Shown piece by piece: positions 35,123-46,727 of a stretch of 64,000 bases of DNA. The stretch's first letter is position 1. Every line of letters starts with the position of its first letter. Made by a program: the position numbers and the translations under genes. The notes beneath the pieces are model-generated. The model ran no database searches. It was given only the letters and a program-made list of their open reading frames with translations, and was not told the DNA's origin. Origin of the DNA: Motacilla alba alba (lineage: Eukaryota > Chordata > Aves > Passeriformes > Motacillidae); the NCBI RefSeq assembly GCF_015832195.1, contig NC_052017.1, positions 92,406,429 to 92,470,428 of the forward strand, given 5' to 3'.

Positions 35123-38100
35123 CTACAAAGAAACAGAGGACAGCAAAATTAATATTTTTCTACTTAATAACTATGAAATAGTGAAATAAGACTCTGCATC
35201 TTAAATTAAGCAAACTAATTACCTTCCTTTGGAGGTTGTTGATATAATCCAAACATTCCTCAGTTACAAAAATCTTAAGATACAATTTCAACTCAAATTA
35301 CTACCTCTTAACTTGTAAAGCACATTTGCTTTGCTCAGTTTTTCTTAGGCTCTTCTGTAGGACAGATTTTATCTCATGCAATCTAAAACACAGGAAACTG
35401 GTTCCCAAGTCAAGTACTTAAAGTACACTATAAATTTAATTTCAGAAAAATTACTGTACAACCAATTTACTCAATTTTTACTTAAGAGATGATGAAGCTA
35501 CATTAAATTGAGATGAGCTTTAAGACCCAGCAGTCTCTAGCACTTGATCAGCCTAGAAGTTCCTCACCTAACCTGATCTAAGGAAGATGAACAGGACTGT
35601 AAAGAGGCTGATTTTGAAGCTTCTGGTTGTTTGATGTATCCCTTACAGCTCATTTAAGCCTCAGAAGGGAGCAGCTTACAACTAATAAGTGATCATAACT
35701 TTTGAGAAACTGTAGAGAAGTTTCCAACTATATCAGTTCAAGTCCTCAAGTAATGTAATTTCTGCCAGTGGGTTTATCACTAACAAGTAGTACTCCCCAA
35801 ACACCAAAAAAAAAATCAAGTGTAGCAAAACAGTCTTTCAAGGCTGATCTAAACTGCACTAACTGAAAACTTGATGAAATTTAATTATTGACTAAACAAG
35901 TTACTTGCAATAATATTGCATTTTGTTTCCACCCCTCAGTCTAGTCATCACAGACGCAAAGTATTTGCCAGGCACACAGCTTCATATCCCAGCTTAATGA
36001 GAGCTTAATTCCTGCAAAAACAACCTGAAAGCCACAACATCCAGGTTTCATACCTTGATGGATAAATACATCCCATCTATGTATTTATCACAGCTCCCGA
36101 GGCTCTTACAAACAATCCACTCCTGCTAAAGGAGCCATGGAATTAGTGACAACTACTCACCCCAAGGAATTCTCAGAGGGAGCTGTTAGGAAATTTGAGT
36201 TTATGAACCCTACAGACTGTGTACAGCTCTTTTTGGGCAGTGAAACTGGCACTGTGCCTTGACAAGAAAACGTTGACCTTAAAGAGAATAGTGCTCCCTC
36301 TCACTGCTCTACTTTGTGACTCTGTTTCAAGTTCAGTTTCTCAAAGGACACAGCCAGTACCAACCTATTAAGCATATGAATTTAGGTCATCCCAAAAAAA
36401 GTGAAATATCAACTCTTCCTTCCCTTACCACAGTCTCCAACGTGCAAATCCTAATTCTGTTAAGAGAGTAGGTTGAATCTCTCCTTCTGAAAACATCCAT
36501 CTTAGAACTCTCATTACTCTGATAGGTTCTAAGATGGGAAAAATCCATCCCCTAAAAGGAGCTTTTTTAACTCTAGAATTAGAGCTATCCTGCAGGAAAC
36601 GGGTCAGAGAGCAATTTAAAATGAAGAGGCATGTCAGCACATGTAACTGAAGTCATGATTCATTATAAATACCTTGGCTGGTTTCTCACTTTTTTGTTCT
36701 ACAACATTAACTGAAAATGGCTTTAAGTACCTCAATCACAGTGGTCATATAATGCACATGCTCAGCAAGGGACATGAGCTCTTCATTTTCTTCTTTCAGG
36801 CGGGCAATTTCACCATCCTTCTGCTCGATTTCTTTGTGCAACTGAGTTCAAATAACAAAATGTTAGAAGAGGAAGACAATAGCCAGGTAACTTTAGCAGT
36901 CAGGCATCTTTGAGTAGCTACCTTTTCATTTTCTTGAAGCACTTCATACAGAGCCTTCCTCCTTTCTTCAGCCACTTCTTTCCAATACCGAGATGAAGGA
37001 CTTCCTGAAGTTAAAGGCTACATTAAGTCTGTGGTAAGACTGACTTCTTAAGAGCACCTTAAGATATTTAACTTGCATACAAGTGTTCTGTGAGCTGTGA
37101 TACTAAGAGCTCACTCTGTATAGTGTTTTCAAAGATTAGTTGTAGAACTACAACTAGTAGTGACAAAAGCTTACAAGAAATAGGTCCTACACTGCATTAA
37201 TGGCTGTACAGCGCCTTCAGGAAGCTGCCTCAAGCACAGCAGCAGGCTCTGCAAGATGGCCACATTTGCAAATGCTGTTCTGAATGTGCACTTTGTGCAA
37301 GACAGAAGTGTTACTTCCAAGTCACTGTCCACACTGGGCATAATGGTTCTGAGAAACTGCACAAACTGTGTGGCTGTGGCAGAGTAGGCTTTCGTTTCAA
37401 CTTAATTATTAGTCACTGGAAAACTTAGAGCCCAGCCAAAATAAACTACAAGACTCCTTAACACTATTGCACAAAACATTTCTCAGCTTCTGGTTATTAT
37501 TAACTTCTTAAATACCAGACATCTATACTTTATTTAATATAGAGGGTAATTATCATCAACTCCTGCTAGACATCAGGAAAAAACCACAAAGCCCTTATTT
37601 AAACGACAAAGGAAATATGTTTCAAGTAGCACTCTAACAGCAGAGTAACATTTAAAGTGCAAGAAAACATTTCAGGAATTACCACATACCTTTCATCATG
37701 AGATCTTCAGCTTGAATGACATCATTCTCATTCTCTTGCTCCTTGTCCACAGACACCCCGGCTTTAGAAGCCTTTGAGGCAAATTTGTTATTCCAGAGTT
37801 TCCTTCTGACTGAAGATTTCTTCTGCATAAAGCATGGGCAGATTTAAGTTTAGAGGAACATCTCAGCCTATGCAAAAATACAAACTTCTAAGCCTGCACA
37901 CTCATGACTGCAATTAAGTCTCTAAGTCCTGCTTTCTCCATATAACAGTTCTAGTTTAGACATCTTCCTTAATACCCAAAGAACTCAAATTGCTAGGTTT
38001 TATAACTAGAACAATAGTAAGCTTGTGTCACTCTAGTTAGCACACTATATTATTTCAAAAATATTAGTTTTCAGTTAACAGCTGAAATGCATTTCACTAC

Positions 38101-39975
38101 GACTAGAAATGATTCCATATTTACAAATTATCTTTTAGTTTATACCTCATTATGTCTGCCAACCAGGCTACCAGCTGCTGAAGGCTGGATCATTTTAAGA
38201 GTCGGTCTTTGGGCAGCACTGCATGTGGTATCCGTGAGGTACTTCTGAAAAGACAAAAACGGGTCAGACAGTAGCCACTCTTCTTTACATACACTGAAAA
38301 TCATGAATCCATCATGCTTTCATTAAGGTAACACAATTCATCTTTTCAAGACAAAAAAAAAAATGACACTGTAGCCTATATTAAGGCTTTTGTAAGGAAG
38401 GGGATCTAATTATTTCTACCAGACATAGATCTTAATCACATGAAGCTATGATCAATCCCTGCCTCTTAGGAAACATTCACCTTCCATAAAAGAACTTCAG
38501 CAGAAATACTCTGATTAGATTTCAAGGCCAGCGATTTTAGCTGGACCTCTCAAACTGGAGTTTGAGAGCAGCAGTCTCAGACCCTTGCGGACAGGGACAA
38601 AAGTGATTGCAGCTGCAAGGTTAGGTGGTACAGGTACATCAGGCAGTAGCTGTTTCTGTAACCTGTGAACACACCATCAAACAGTGATCGTTTAAAGAGA
38701 TGTGTTCCTTTGATTATCCATTAAAATGGATCAAAAGTTTCCTTGCTTCGATCCAGACAGGCTATTGTTTTGTCTAACCAGTCTGTTTATCACCCTTGCT
38801 TATCATGCATAAATGCCTCTTTCCGGCATCAAAGCTTTCTGACTGGGTTGGTTACACTGCCACCATGGGATAGCAAACAATGGCAGACAACCAAGCAAGA
38901 ACAGCCAGGATACAATGCCACAGCAGCGTGAGAAAGTTACCGATTCACACCGTACTTCACAGGACAAGAGCTCGCATTTCCCACGGTAGTTTCTGCCACC
39001 AATTATCCTACTGTTCCACTAAAGGACAAACATTAACTGCTGTGGGAACAAGAATCACATCGTGTGTCAGACACTGCTCGCTGTTACTTAGGATTAGAAT
39101 TAAATATACTCTGCCAAGAAATTATTGGCCAATACTCAAGTTAACCCACTGAAAGTGCAAAAAGCCACACCAAGCAGTTTATACCCTAGAGACACTATGG
39201 GGCAAGAGTGCCACAAATCAGACCTATCAATTAGCAATTTTCATTAATACCTGAAGCTGCCATTCCAGTCACTATGCCTCATCACACAAGATCTACTAGG
39301 CTCTATTTTATATGCTTTTGTACCATTCTGATTAGGGCCTACATTCAAAGATTTACCAATAAAAGTCACTAAAGTTTGTACCTAATCAGTTAACTCTTAA
39401 AAACCTAAGTTGTTTAAGCATTTCCACCAATTCCAAGGCAATTATTATTCACAAAGGTGACTTTAGAAAGTGAACTGCCTGCTTGAATACTTCAGTTAAA
39501 ACACGTTCAACCCAAGACAGATATAAATAACTCATCAGAAGTTCCCACCCATAAAGAACAGCCTACACAACCTACCCTACAACCCCTAAGTATAAGCCAG
39601 ACAGATTCAGTAAGCAAAGGCACACAGTCAGGACAAACAAACCAAACCAACCCTGAAAAATTAAACGGAGAGACAGTAAGCTCAGTGTCAGAGTAAAAAG
39701 GACTTGCTGAGCAATAGGAAAAACAGTAGTCATAAGCACATATACCCAAGCAGGACAGCATGTTCCCAAGCCACAATGTCTGCCAGGAGGTTACTCAAGC
39801 CAAATGGACATATGCCAGGTGGAAGCACATTGCAACAGATCCCTTTATATTCCTTCAGCGGACAGAGAAGCTTGTGTCACACAGAGAGGTACTAGCTTCA
39901 AGGCTTTAAAGCCTGTACCTGCAAAGATCCTGAGGACTTTTCTGCGGTCGGTTTCTGTTTCATTTTGGAATTCAT
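34919..39975 (-). CDS. GMNN: GMNN, geminin (DNA replication licensing inhibitor)
   Basis: Minus-strand spliced CDS: 39975-39919, 38244-38146, 37822-37690, 37004-36922, 36841-36731 and 35122-34919. It totals 687 nt, 228 aa plus TGA, with all junctions GT-AG and in phase. Geminin is a nuclear protein that binds CDT1 and prevents MCM loading in S/G2/M, and is degraded by APC/C at mitotic exit. Visible features: destruction box RPTL (residues 32-35) followed by [13 protein letters not shown]; basic stretch KKSSVRRK (53-60), NLS-like; [19 protein letters not shown] (about 102-120), the primary CDT1-contact region; leucine-zipper coiled coil to about residue 163; acidic Ser/Glu-rich C-terminal tail. 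Human geminin is 209 aa; the extra length lies mainly before the destruction box and in the tail. The start ATG at 39975 is followed by a second in-frame ATG at 39963 (Met5). MCIDAS and GEMC1 share the coiled coil but not this N-terminus. Confidence 0.96.
36731..36841 (-). CDS. GMNN: GMNN exon 6 (coiled coil)
   Basis: 111 nt, phase 0 to 0: [20 protein letters not shown] and [17 protein letters not shown]. The acceptor is tgaactcag and the donor GTACTT. Leucine-zipper heptads for homodimerisation. Confidence 0.95.
36922..37004 (-). CDS. GMNN: GMNN exon 5 (CDT1-binding helix)
   Basis: 83 nt encoding (G)[20 protein letters not shown] and VLQENEK. The acceptor is taacttcag and the donor GTAGCT. 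This matches the human CDT1-contact segment with conservative changes. Confidence 0.95.
37690..37822 (-). CDS. GMNN: GMNN exon 4 (basic/linker)
   Basis: 133 nt encoding [20 protein letters not shown], then [20 protein letters not shown] and LMMK plus one base of Gly. The acceptor is ttatgcag and the donor GTATGT. The basic cluster KKSSVRRK is NLS-like. The linker diverges from mammals. Confidence 0.94.
38146..38244 (-). CDS. GMNN: GMNN exon 3 (destruction box)
   Basis: 99 nt, phase 0 to 0, 33 residues starting [20 protein letters not shown] and ending [10 protein letters not shown]. The acceptor is gtcttttcag and the donor GTATAA. RPTL followed by KMIQPS is the APC/C degron equivalent of human [10 protein letters not shown]. 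Confidence 0.95.
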
Positions 39976-39983
39976 GAGATCAA
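39919..39983 (-). CDS. GMNN: GMNN exon 2 (start codon exon)
   Basis: The acceptor attgcag precedes 39983. Eight nt of 5' UTR are followed by ATG at 39975-39973 and 19 codons, [19 protein letters not shown], to the donor GTACAG. The coding part is 39975-39919. The -3 position of the ATG is C (atctcATGA), a modest Kozak context; the Met5 codon has A at -3 (CAAAATGA). Confidence 0.93.
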
Positions 39984-40221
39984 CTGCAATAAAAAAAAAA
40001 AACCAAAACTCTAAAATTAATACAGCATCCCTCCACTCCTGAAGTTCGGGAAACACTAGCTGGAGAACATTACCATTCCGGATTACCGGCCTTCATGGCT
40101 GCCTTAAGCAGCCAGCCATGCACGGCGTGGCCAGCGGGCCCCTCCGGAGCCCCTCCCGAGGTGGCACCCGCGACACGAGCGGCGGGAAGGCAGCGCCGCC
40201 ACAGCGCGGAGCGGCCTCTCC

Positions 40222-40418
40222 GCAGGGCTGGGGAGGCGTCCCGGGCGCACAGCCGGAATGACTGAGGGGATCGGGGCACTCACCCACACCATGCCCCGGC
40301 CCGCTCCCGCCAGGAGCCCGCAGGGCTGGGGAGGTGTCCAGGTGCACACCCGGAACGGCTGAGGGGGGAACAGGGCACTCACCCACGCCATCTCCCTCCG
40401 CTCCCGCCAGGAGCGAGC
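40222..40418. repeat. 98-99 bp imperfect tandem duplication in CpG island
   Basis: Two consecutive copies begin gcagggctggggagg at 40222 and 40320. Both contain the run cactcaccca (about 40277 and 40376) and end gctcccgccaggagc. On the minus strand each copy carries a donor consensus G|GTGAGTGCC. The copies differ by scattered substitutions and a 1-nt length change. It lies in GMNN intron 1 just after the proposed exon 1 donor. Confidence 0.85.
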
Positions 40419-40603
40419 AGAGCCCCTCCCTCCCCGCGCGCCGCCGCGGCCAATGGGGAACAGCGAGGCAAGAGCCCGCCAACACCCAAACTCGGCCACG
40501 GAACCTTGCGGCCCCAACCCGCGGCCGGTGGGCGGCGGCGGCTCAGCCGGGCCGGGCAGCATTCCCTTCTCGTCCCCGCCGCCCCGCCCGAGGCCCCGCT
40601 CAC

Positions 40604-40650
40604 CGGCAGCCGCTCCCGCACGGACCCGCGGCGCGCGCTCGCACACCCAG
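40604..40650 (-). other. GMNN: GMNN non-coding exon 1 (approximate)
   Basis: A minus-strand donor, ctgccg|GTGAGC, sits at the 40604/40603 junction in the GC-rich island and can splice to the exon 2 acceptor before 39983. The 5' end is a guess, placed about 30 nt from a TATA-like sequence at 40683-40677. Donor-like GTGAGT sequences further in, near 40280 and 40379, are alternatives. Confidence 0.4.
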
Positions 40651-40698
40651 CCACCCCCTACGCGCCCGGCGCGCGGCTATAAGGAGCGCGCGGGCGGT

Positions 40699-40704
40699 CA
40701 CGTG
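40699..40704. promoter_or_regulatory. Palindromic E-box CACGTG (USF/MYC type)
   Basis: tcaCGTGcgtgac context about 50 nt upstream of the proposed GMNN TSS. It lies between the TATA-like sequence and the CCAAT box. Confidence 0.5.
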
Positions 40705-40728
40705 CGTGACGCGGGGGCCCGTTCCGAG

Positions 40729-40733
40729 CCAAT
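40729..40733 (+). promoter_or_regulatory. CCAAT box (NF-Y type)
   Basis: gagCCAATggcg in the island, 80 nt upstream of the proposed GMNN TSS on the minus strand. NF-Y acts in either orientation and is typical of G2/S cell-cycle promoters. Confidence 0.5.
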
Positions 40734-41849
40734 GGCGGGCCGCGCTGCCCCCGCCCGCGCGCCGGGCCGGCGCTGAGGGGGCGCGCGCCGCTGCGCCCCG
40801 GCCTGCGGGGTTTGGGCGCTTCTGGCTGTGGGGATTTTGTTTAACTTATAAAGGAGTTGTGCCAGATCTGATTCCATCGCGTCTCCGCTCGTCCTCGTCA
40901 CCGCTGCCTAAACACGGTACGACCTGCAAAACCGGGGAAGAAAATTAGGAGTGTTAAGCCACAATAACTGCTACACAACACTAATTTTGCGCATGATACA
41001 GACTACAGCTTTTATTAATTATGCCTCAGGCGTGCTGTTAAATTGGTTAGAAACCACTTGACGATTATATTCTTGCAAATATTTGCACATTTATCTTTTA
41101 TTTATACTAATAGTATCTTCTGTTGACTTGTGAATAAAGAGTTTGTCGAGTTAAGGACACATTGCTTACAATCAAGGTCTCACAGAACAGCTATCAACAT
41201 TTTTCCCAAGCAATATGATGGAGCTATTAGAAATTAGAATAATTACAGAGAGAAGTATTTATTTAGCCTGCCATTCTGCCGGTCCCCTGTTTGGAAATAA
41301 ATTCTATGGCACTTATGAGAATGTTCTAAGAATGTCACAGTCTGATGAAAGCAAGAAAGGCGGACCATGAAAAAAGACGCATTAGGAAATCTTTAAACAA
41401 GGATAAGGAAATAAAGCTGATCTCTCTTGTTCAGTGTCTCATTGACCCATTTAAATTTTCATTGTCCACAATATCCTTTGGCAAATACTCTAGAGCTCAA
41501 ATAATCTTTGGTCTGAAGAACACCATCTTTTCATCTTTTTATTTTTTTTTTTTTTCTTTGAACTTGATTCCGATATTGTCACTTGATGTCCCCAGTCCTT
41601 GTACTGGAAGGGACAACAAACAACCTGCCCTCATCTAGGCCACTGTTACACAGACTGCTCTCCAGCTCTCTCTCCCAGGCCTACCTAGCGTCCCTGACAT
41701 GAAAGCTGTTCCATCTTCCTGCTCTTTTGTGAACTGTATGGCATTTGATTTGCCACTGCTGAACACTGGGCTGGCATTTCAGTGGAAAAATCTGCCCTAA
41801 CTCTGAGCTCTTATTCTCGAGTGATGGTCAGGTTTGTCACTCAATGTGT

Positions 41850-42050
41850 GAAATTAAGATGTTTTTTCTTATGCATATTTTTTGATGTTTATCTGCATTG
41901 AATTTCATTGCTGTATTTGCCCATCACTCAATTCCATCATGTCCTTCTGTAGTTTTTCAGTCAGGTCCCTTCTTGTTATTTCAAATAATACAATGTCATA
42001 AGCAAGCTGTCACCTTAGTAAGCTTTGTCTTCTGTATAACAAATGAAAAT
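41850..42050. repeat. Decayed CR1/L3-like interspersed repeat
   Basis: The order tgaatttcattgctg, then tgcccatcactcaattcc, then ccttctgtagtttttcagtc resembles a widespread ancient amniote CR1-type LINE fragment as I remember it. It is heavily diverged. The real element may extend left to about 41560. Family assignment is from memory, not a search. Confidence 0.5.
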
Positions 42051-42884
42051 AACACATGCAGAAATGTCATCTAAATTAACATCGTTCTGTTACAGTATTA
42101 GAAAAAAGTTCATGCTCTTAGGTTAGTTTAATTCTTGTTGATTCTGGAAGGAAATTTGAAATTTCCTGGTTTCAAAACACCAGCAGGTATGTGTAACTGG
42201 TTATATATGCACACAAATCCTTCTAGCATTGAATGTCCTTTCAGAAAAATCTTGATACAGGTAGTGCCTATATGAGCACAACATAAAAACATTCCTATTT
42301 TTACATTTTATGCTTTCTTATACAGAAATTTTAAAATCCACTAAAAACTATACTAAAGATTTAAATTAGATGCATGCATCAATTTCCATCATAAATCATA
42401 CTTAAAAGGCACTGTATTTTATGGCTGAAATATATAAATTGTAAGTCTTGTAAATACCATGTTTTCAAATGAAACTTTCTCAGACATTACCTTTTCAAAA
42501 TTCAGGTTTAATTCATAAAAAATTTTCAGGTGGATTTACAGTTCAGAAGTGGAATAACTGCTTTGGGAGATGTTGGTGATTGGAAAGTTCCGAGGTAATG
42601 GGAGATGGTTCTGATGTGACAGTCTTGTTTGTTTTTGCTTTTAATTTGTTCCTTGCTGGAGGCATACAATCTAGAGGTTTATTACAAAGCTGCCACTCCT
42701 TCAGTTTATCCAGCTGAAGAATGTGTCCTCTTACAAACCACCATGTCCCAGAGTTCAGTCTCTTCAGTTCAAAAGGTTTCTAAAGAACCCCATCACCATC
42801 TCAGAAAGAACACCGAGAGTTTATTATTAGAAGCTTATTCATAGCCTTAATTGTGGAAAACCAGTATAATGATATAAAAACCTC

Positions 42885-42907
42885 AAAAAAAAAAAAAAAA
42901 AAAAAAA
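42885..42907 (+). repeat. Poly(A) run
   Basis: Uninterrupted run of 23 A residues. No target-site duplication or retrocopy was recognised next to it. Confidence 0.9.
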
Positions 42908-43853
42908 GAGTATCCAGGTTGTTTTACTGTAATAATTCCCATTTTGTAGCCAAAGCTCCAAAGTTTTAATTTAAACAGGGATTAGGACATTTTTACATGC
43001 AAAAATCTGTCAACCCAATGCTAGCAGAATACATTTTTCTTCAGACTGAGTGCAATATAATGCATTTCAGCTTGTTTGTTTCATAAAAAATAAAACCCTC
43101 TGTCATGAATACTTATGACTATTTGCACTTCAAGTGAGCCTAAGCAAACATGCCAAGGTTTCCCATAGAACTCAGCCAATTTGTTAGATTATTCATGGCA
43201 GCAGAGAAGGTGTACTTTTTAGAGCTTTTGTATTCCATTGCTGTTGATAAATGTTATCAATTTTTACAGCAAATGACAACTGAAAAAAAAGCTCCTTGGA
43301 GCACATGGCACTGTGTGGAAACTTCCTCAGCATTGCAGAGGGAGAGTCTGGACTTGGCTATCTGAATGAAGTGCTAGCAAGGACGAATTTATGCCTGACA
43401 GTGACACTGTGCCTTTTGTCAAGGCCCTTTCTGTGCTCTGCAGATAATGATCTAGCTCTGGGCTGCCTAAGGACTCTTTATTTCTACCTGCCACATTAAG
43501 TACAGGTAAACCACATGGTGATTTTTAGAAATTCTGTGTACTATGTTATTACATAAATATCATCAGAGAGTTCCTATTTGTTGGTGTTTGCTGTAAGCAC
43601 TGATAAGTGTTTGGGGTGCAGAGGAACATCCTGGAGAGGGCCAGGGGAGCCACTGCGGCGCTGAGCCTCTGACACATGGGAATGTCGCATCGCGACCCTG
43701 CAAAGGGCCCGGGAAGGAAGCCCCGAGGCCGCCTTTGGAATCCCTGAACCTGTTAAGACCTGTGGCTCTCGGGATCCCTGGCTGAAGTCCTCTCGGCCCT
43801 CCTGTCCAATTTTTATTTCAGGGATGAAAGGGCTCCTCGCAGTCCGCAGGGTG

Positions 43854-43867
43854 ACAGTAGGTGGCAG
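43854..43867 (+). promoter_or_regulatory. CTCF-like motif
   Basis: ACAGTAGGTGGCAG matches the core CTCF consensus CCASYAGRKGGCRS at 13 of 14 positions. It sits in a locally CpG-enriched patch (43600-43960) inside otherwise AT-rich intergenic DNA, between two oppositely oriented promoters. Confidence 0.5.
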
Positions 43868-44599
43868 CGTGGCATCACGCTTCCCCTCCCTTCGCTTCTG
43901 GATTTTCCGTCGTGCTTCCTGCGTTACCGACAAGAAATTCATGGTTTGTCTTCTTTTCCCTGGGATAATCAGCATGGAAGGCTGCATGCTAATGAAACTC
44001 GTGGATTATGAACATGGCACAATCCAGCTATAATTCATAAGGCAGACTGGGTTTCGGTGATGGCCACTGTTAATCATTAGATCTCTCCACAAATTTCATG
44101 TATTAGAATAAAAGATTGTCCTGTGAACCGTGATCCTGAGTGCCTCAGAGGTGAAAAGTTAAAAGAAAAATCTGCATCTCACCTGGTTATTTTTTTTCCC
44201 TAGCTGAGTACTGTGTGAGCCACTAAGACATCCTTTAAGTCACTATTAGGTCCTAACCTACAGCTTAAAAAAAAAAAATTATAAAAGTGCTTTAAGATTT
44301 AAAAATTGAACATGCTGTATAAAAGCTACAAATTAATAATATGCTAAAGTTGCTGTTGACGGCAAGTATTTAGAATATTATTTACAGACTGAACAAATAA
44401 AACAATTTGGTTTTTAATTTTACCCCTATTCTTGCAAGCATCTACTGATTTAAACACAAAACCTACATTATTTAAGACCAGTACCTCACATGCCCAAGAA
44501 CTTATGTCCCATTTTATGACCACAGGCCCCTGAAACTAAAAGGTGGGGCATAAGGAAGTGCCAAATGAAGGTTAATATTGCAGCAACAGCTGTGCAGTG

Positions 44600-44640
44600 G
44601 TATACTGGTTTTGGCAAGGGTAGAGTTAATTTTCTTCTGT
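44600..44640 (+). repeat. Avian ERV/LTR-like fragment
   Basis: tggttttggcaagggtagag followed by ttaattttcttct resembles a motif common in avian endogenous-retrovirus LTR repeats (tttggctgggatagagttaatttt). Only a short non-coding piece remains; no viral coding sequence is present. Confidence 0.4.
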
Positions 44641-44679
44641 CCACTGCTGTCCATCACAAGAAGTAGACAGTGGTGGACA

Positions 44680-44712
44680 ACCCAAGTCTTTCTATGATTC
44701 TGTGATTCTGTG
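44680..44712 (+). repeat. CR1 LINE 3' tail
   Basis: caacccaagtctttctatga followed by ttctgtgattctgtg: the 3' end of avian CR1 elements, with its characteristic short ATTCTGTG repeats. The body is badly truncated, as is usual for CR1. Confidence 0.7.
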
Positions 44713-45433
44713 TCTAGAACACAATATAAGGAATGTTATACACATTAAACAATGGCATTTCTTTGCACAAAAGCATTCCTCTTGTGCCTTAGAAACTGTT
44801 TTCTCTGAATGTAGAAACGAGCGAATCAGTACATTCTGAAGTATATGAAACAGTTTTAATTACCACCTAATTTGTCTTGTTAGAATTTACAAAGAATACT
44901 AATTTATTTTTGTATGATGCATAAATATTTGGCACTGAATTAATCATAGTTCTGTTTCTGAAGCAAGTAGCTTCAGGGCTGATTCTGCTTCTAACATACA
45001 GTACAGAATGTGTGGAATGTACAGAAGAAAGATAACAGAATCCATCTAATATCTTCTGAAATATATCTATAACATACATAACAAATTGTGACAATTTATT
45101 AAAAACTAATTATTAACATGAAATTATTAATTTTTAAGTAACTAATCATTAAGCTGGAAATTAAGAGCAGAGGCATTAGAGTACAACCTTGCCCACATGC
45201 TTATGAGTAAACATGTAATTTTGAAAACAGGAATTAGACTCTGAAATTACCAAAATTTTAGGAAAAAGAAACTCAAAACGACAAGGTGTATCTATAAAGT
45301 TACCAGTGGTTTTTAATTTACAGAAAAAAAGCACAAGTCATTATGCAAAGGAGTGCTTGGTTTCACTGAAAACAGTGAGGATATGGTAACATAGTGACTA
45401 GAAAATACCAGTTTTTCAGAGAAGCATAGCTAG

Positions 45434-45485
45434 CAACCAGATATTTTAAACTTTCAAACTTCTTTCAACCAGATATTTTAAACTT
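45434..45485. repeat. Short tandem duplication, 32-nt unit
   Basis: caaccagatattttaaactt occurs at 45434 and again at 45466, so the unit is 32 nt, with the second copy partial. Confidence 0.85.
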
Positions 45486-46665
45486 TTGCCTCTCAAAATT
45501 CCATGACTCACTTTCTCTCCCAATGAGTATATTTTTGCAACAGGTAGAGTACATGACTGCCTTCACATGGGCCATTTCCCATGCTGCTGGATTCTGTATT
45601 TCTGCAGGATGGCAGCCCTGATGCTGCGCCGCCAGTCCTCAGAGGCAGAGGGGTCTCTGTGCACCTGACTCCTCTAAGGGTACAGGACTGCAGCTATGTG
45701 GTGGTGTTCACAGTCCTCCTCACTCTGGGGGAAAGCCTCAAGGACACCAGCTGATGTGTCTGTGCTGTGCTAACCAAGCAGAGGCTGACCCACTCTGCTG
45801 GCTGTTTTACTCACCCTGCAGATTTATAGTGGAAAAGAAAAACTATTTTTGCTGTGTTAATGGGATTTAAGCCTAAAAAAAAGAGAACTATTACTGCATA
45901 TAATGCCACAACCTACTTGTCAGGTTTGTTTTGTATAACATGCACATTCCTTTCTTCTCAGTGATAAGCCTTACATTGTTTTAAATTAGAATTGAAGAGA
46001 CGTAGTCTGTCATTGGATCGAGTGTCATAATTGCAAAATACACACCCAGCTTCCAGGGCCACAAGCTTCTCTTGTAAATGATGCAACATTGCATAACCAG
46101 TATGAAGCATAACAATAATATGCAATTATGTAGTCAAGAGAATTATGGATCAATAGCATACAAATATTTATTTTGCTAAGTCTTAACTGTCCCTTCATTA
46201 AGAGATGTTACTTTTTGACATATGTTTTAACTAAGATGATGAGATTTTTCTATCCTACAAGCTTCATTGTTGTGCATGATGGAGAAACAGAAGCACAACT
46301 ATATAAAAGTAGGACAAGACTCAGCCACTGCTCATGAATTTAATAGTGCAAAATTTCTGCCTGTAAATGTATAAGAAACATACTTGGGCTGGTTAATTTA
46401 CTCATTTGCGTAAATATTGTCAGGGTACCTTTACTAGACAATGAGCAAAAGGGGGAAAAAAGATCTTCTCTGAGCTTGCTAAAGAAAGGAAGTCAACTAT
46501 ATAAGGAGGAGCACCAGTCTTTACAGAAGAAACCTGGAGTGATTCCAGCTCCCCATCCCTTTCTGAAAGGATTTGAGCAGCCTGAGTTTGCAGAAGACAG
46601 GTGGTGCCTGCTTAACATGTCATACTTTGTACTTGATCTCCCTTTTCCTTTACACAGATGCACAC

Positions 46666-46727
<62 letters not shown>
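46666..46727. repeat. (TATATG)n microsatellite
   Basis: About ten perfect copies of the hexamer. It makes open frames on both strands (YMYMYM or IYIYIY) that are artefacts. Confidence 0.95.

Larger units (their letters stand above)
35123..39918 (-). other. GMNN introns
   Basis: Introns 35123-36730, 36842-36921, 37005-37689, 37823-38145 and 38245-39918. The one at 36842-36921 is only 80 nt. No other gene content was recognised; the sequence is AT-rich. Confidence 0.7.
40080..40920. promoter_or_regulatory. CpG island at GMNN promoter
   Basis: Abrupt change to very GC-rich, CpG-dense DNA between AT-rich flanks. It covers GMNN exon 1 and upstream sequence. Motifs seen: CCAAT (40729-40733), an E-box CACGTG (40699-40704), TATA-like TATAAG (40678-40683) and a + strand TATAAAG (40847-40853). 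The CCAAT, E-box and GC-rich content fit a cell-cycle gene promoter. Confidence 0.85.

Noticed and set aside
40104..40948. Long open frames on both strands in the GMNN CpG island (up to about 200 codons)
   Set aside because: High GC makes stops rare. The peptides are Arg/Pro/Ala-rich on both strands, overlap each other and match no protein I know.
42885..42907. Poly(A) run as the tail of a processed pseudogene
   Set aside because: The sequence upstream shows no recognisable coding remnant and I found no flanking direct repeats.
44600..44712. Possible endogenous retrovirus insertion
   Set aside because: Only about 40 nt of LTR-like sequence next to a CR1 tail. No gag, pol or env remnants, primer-binding site or paired LTR.
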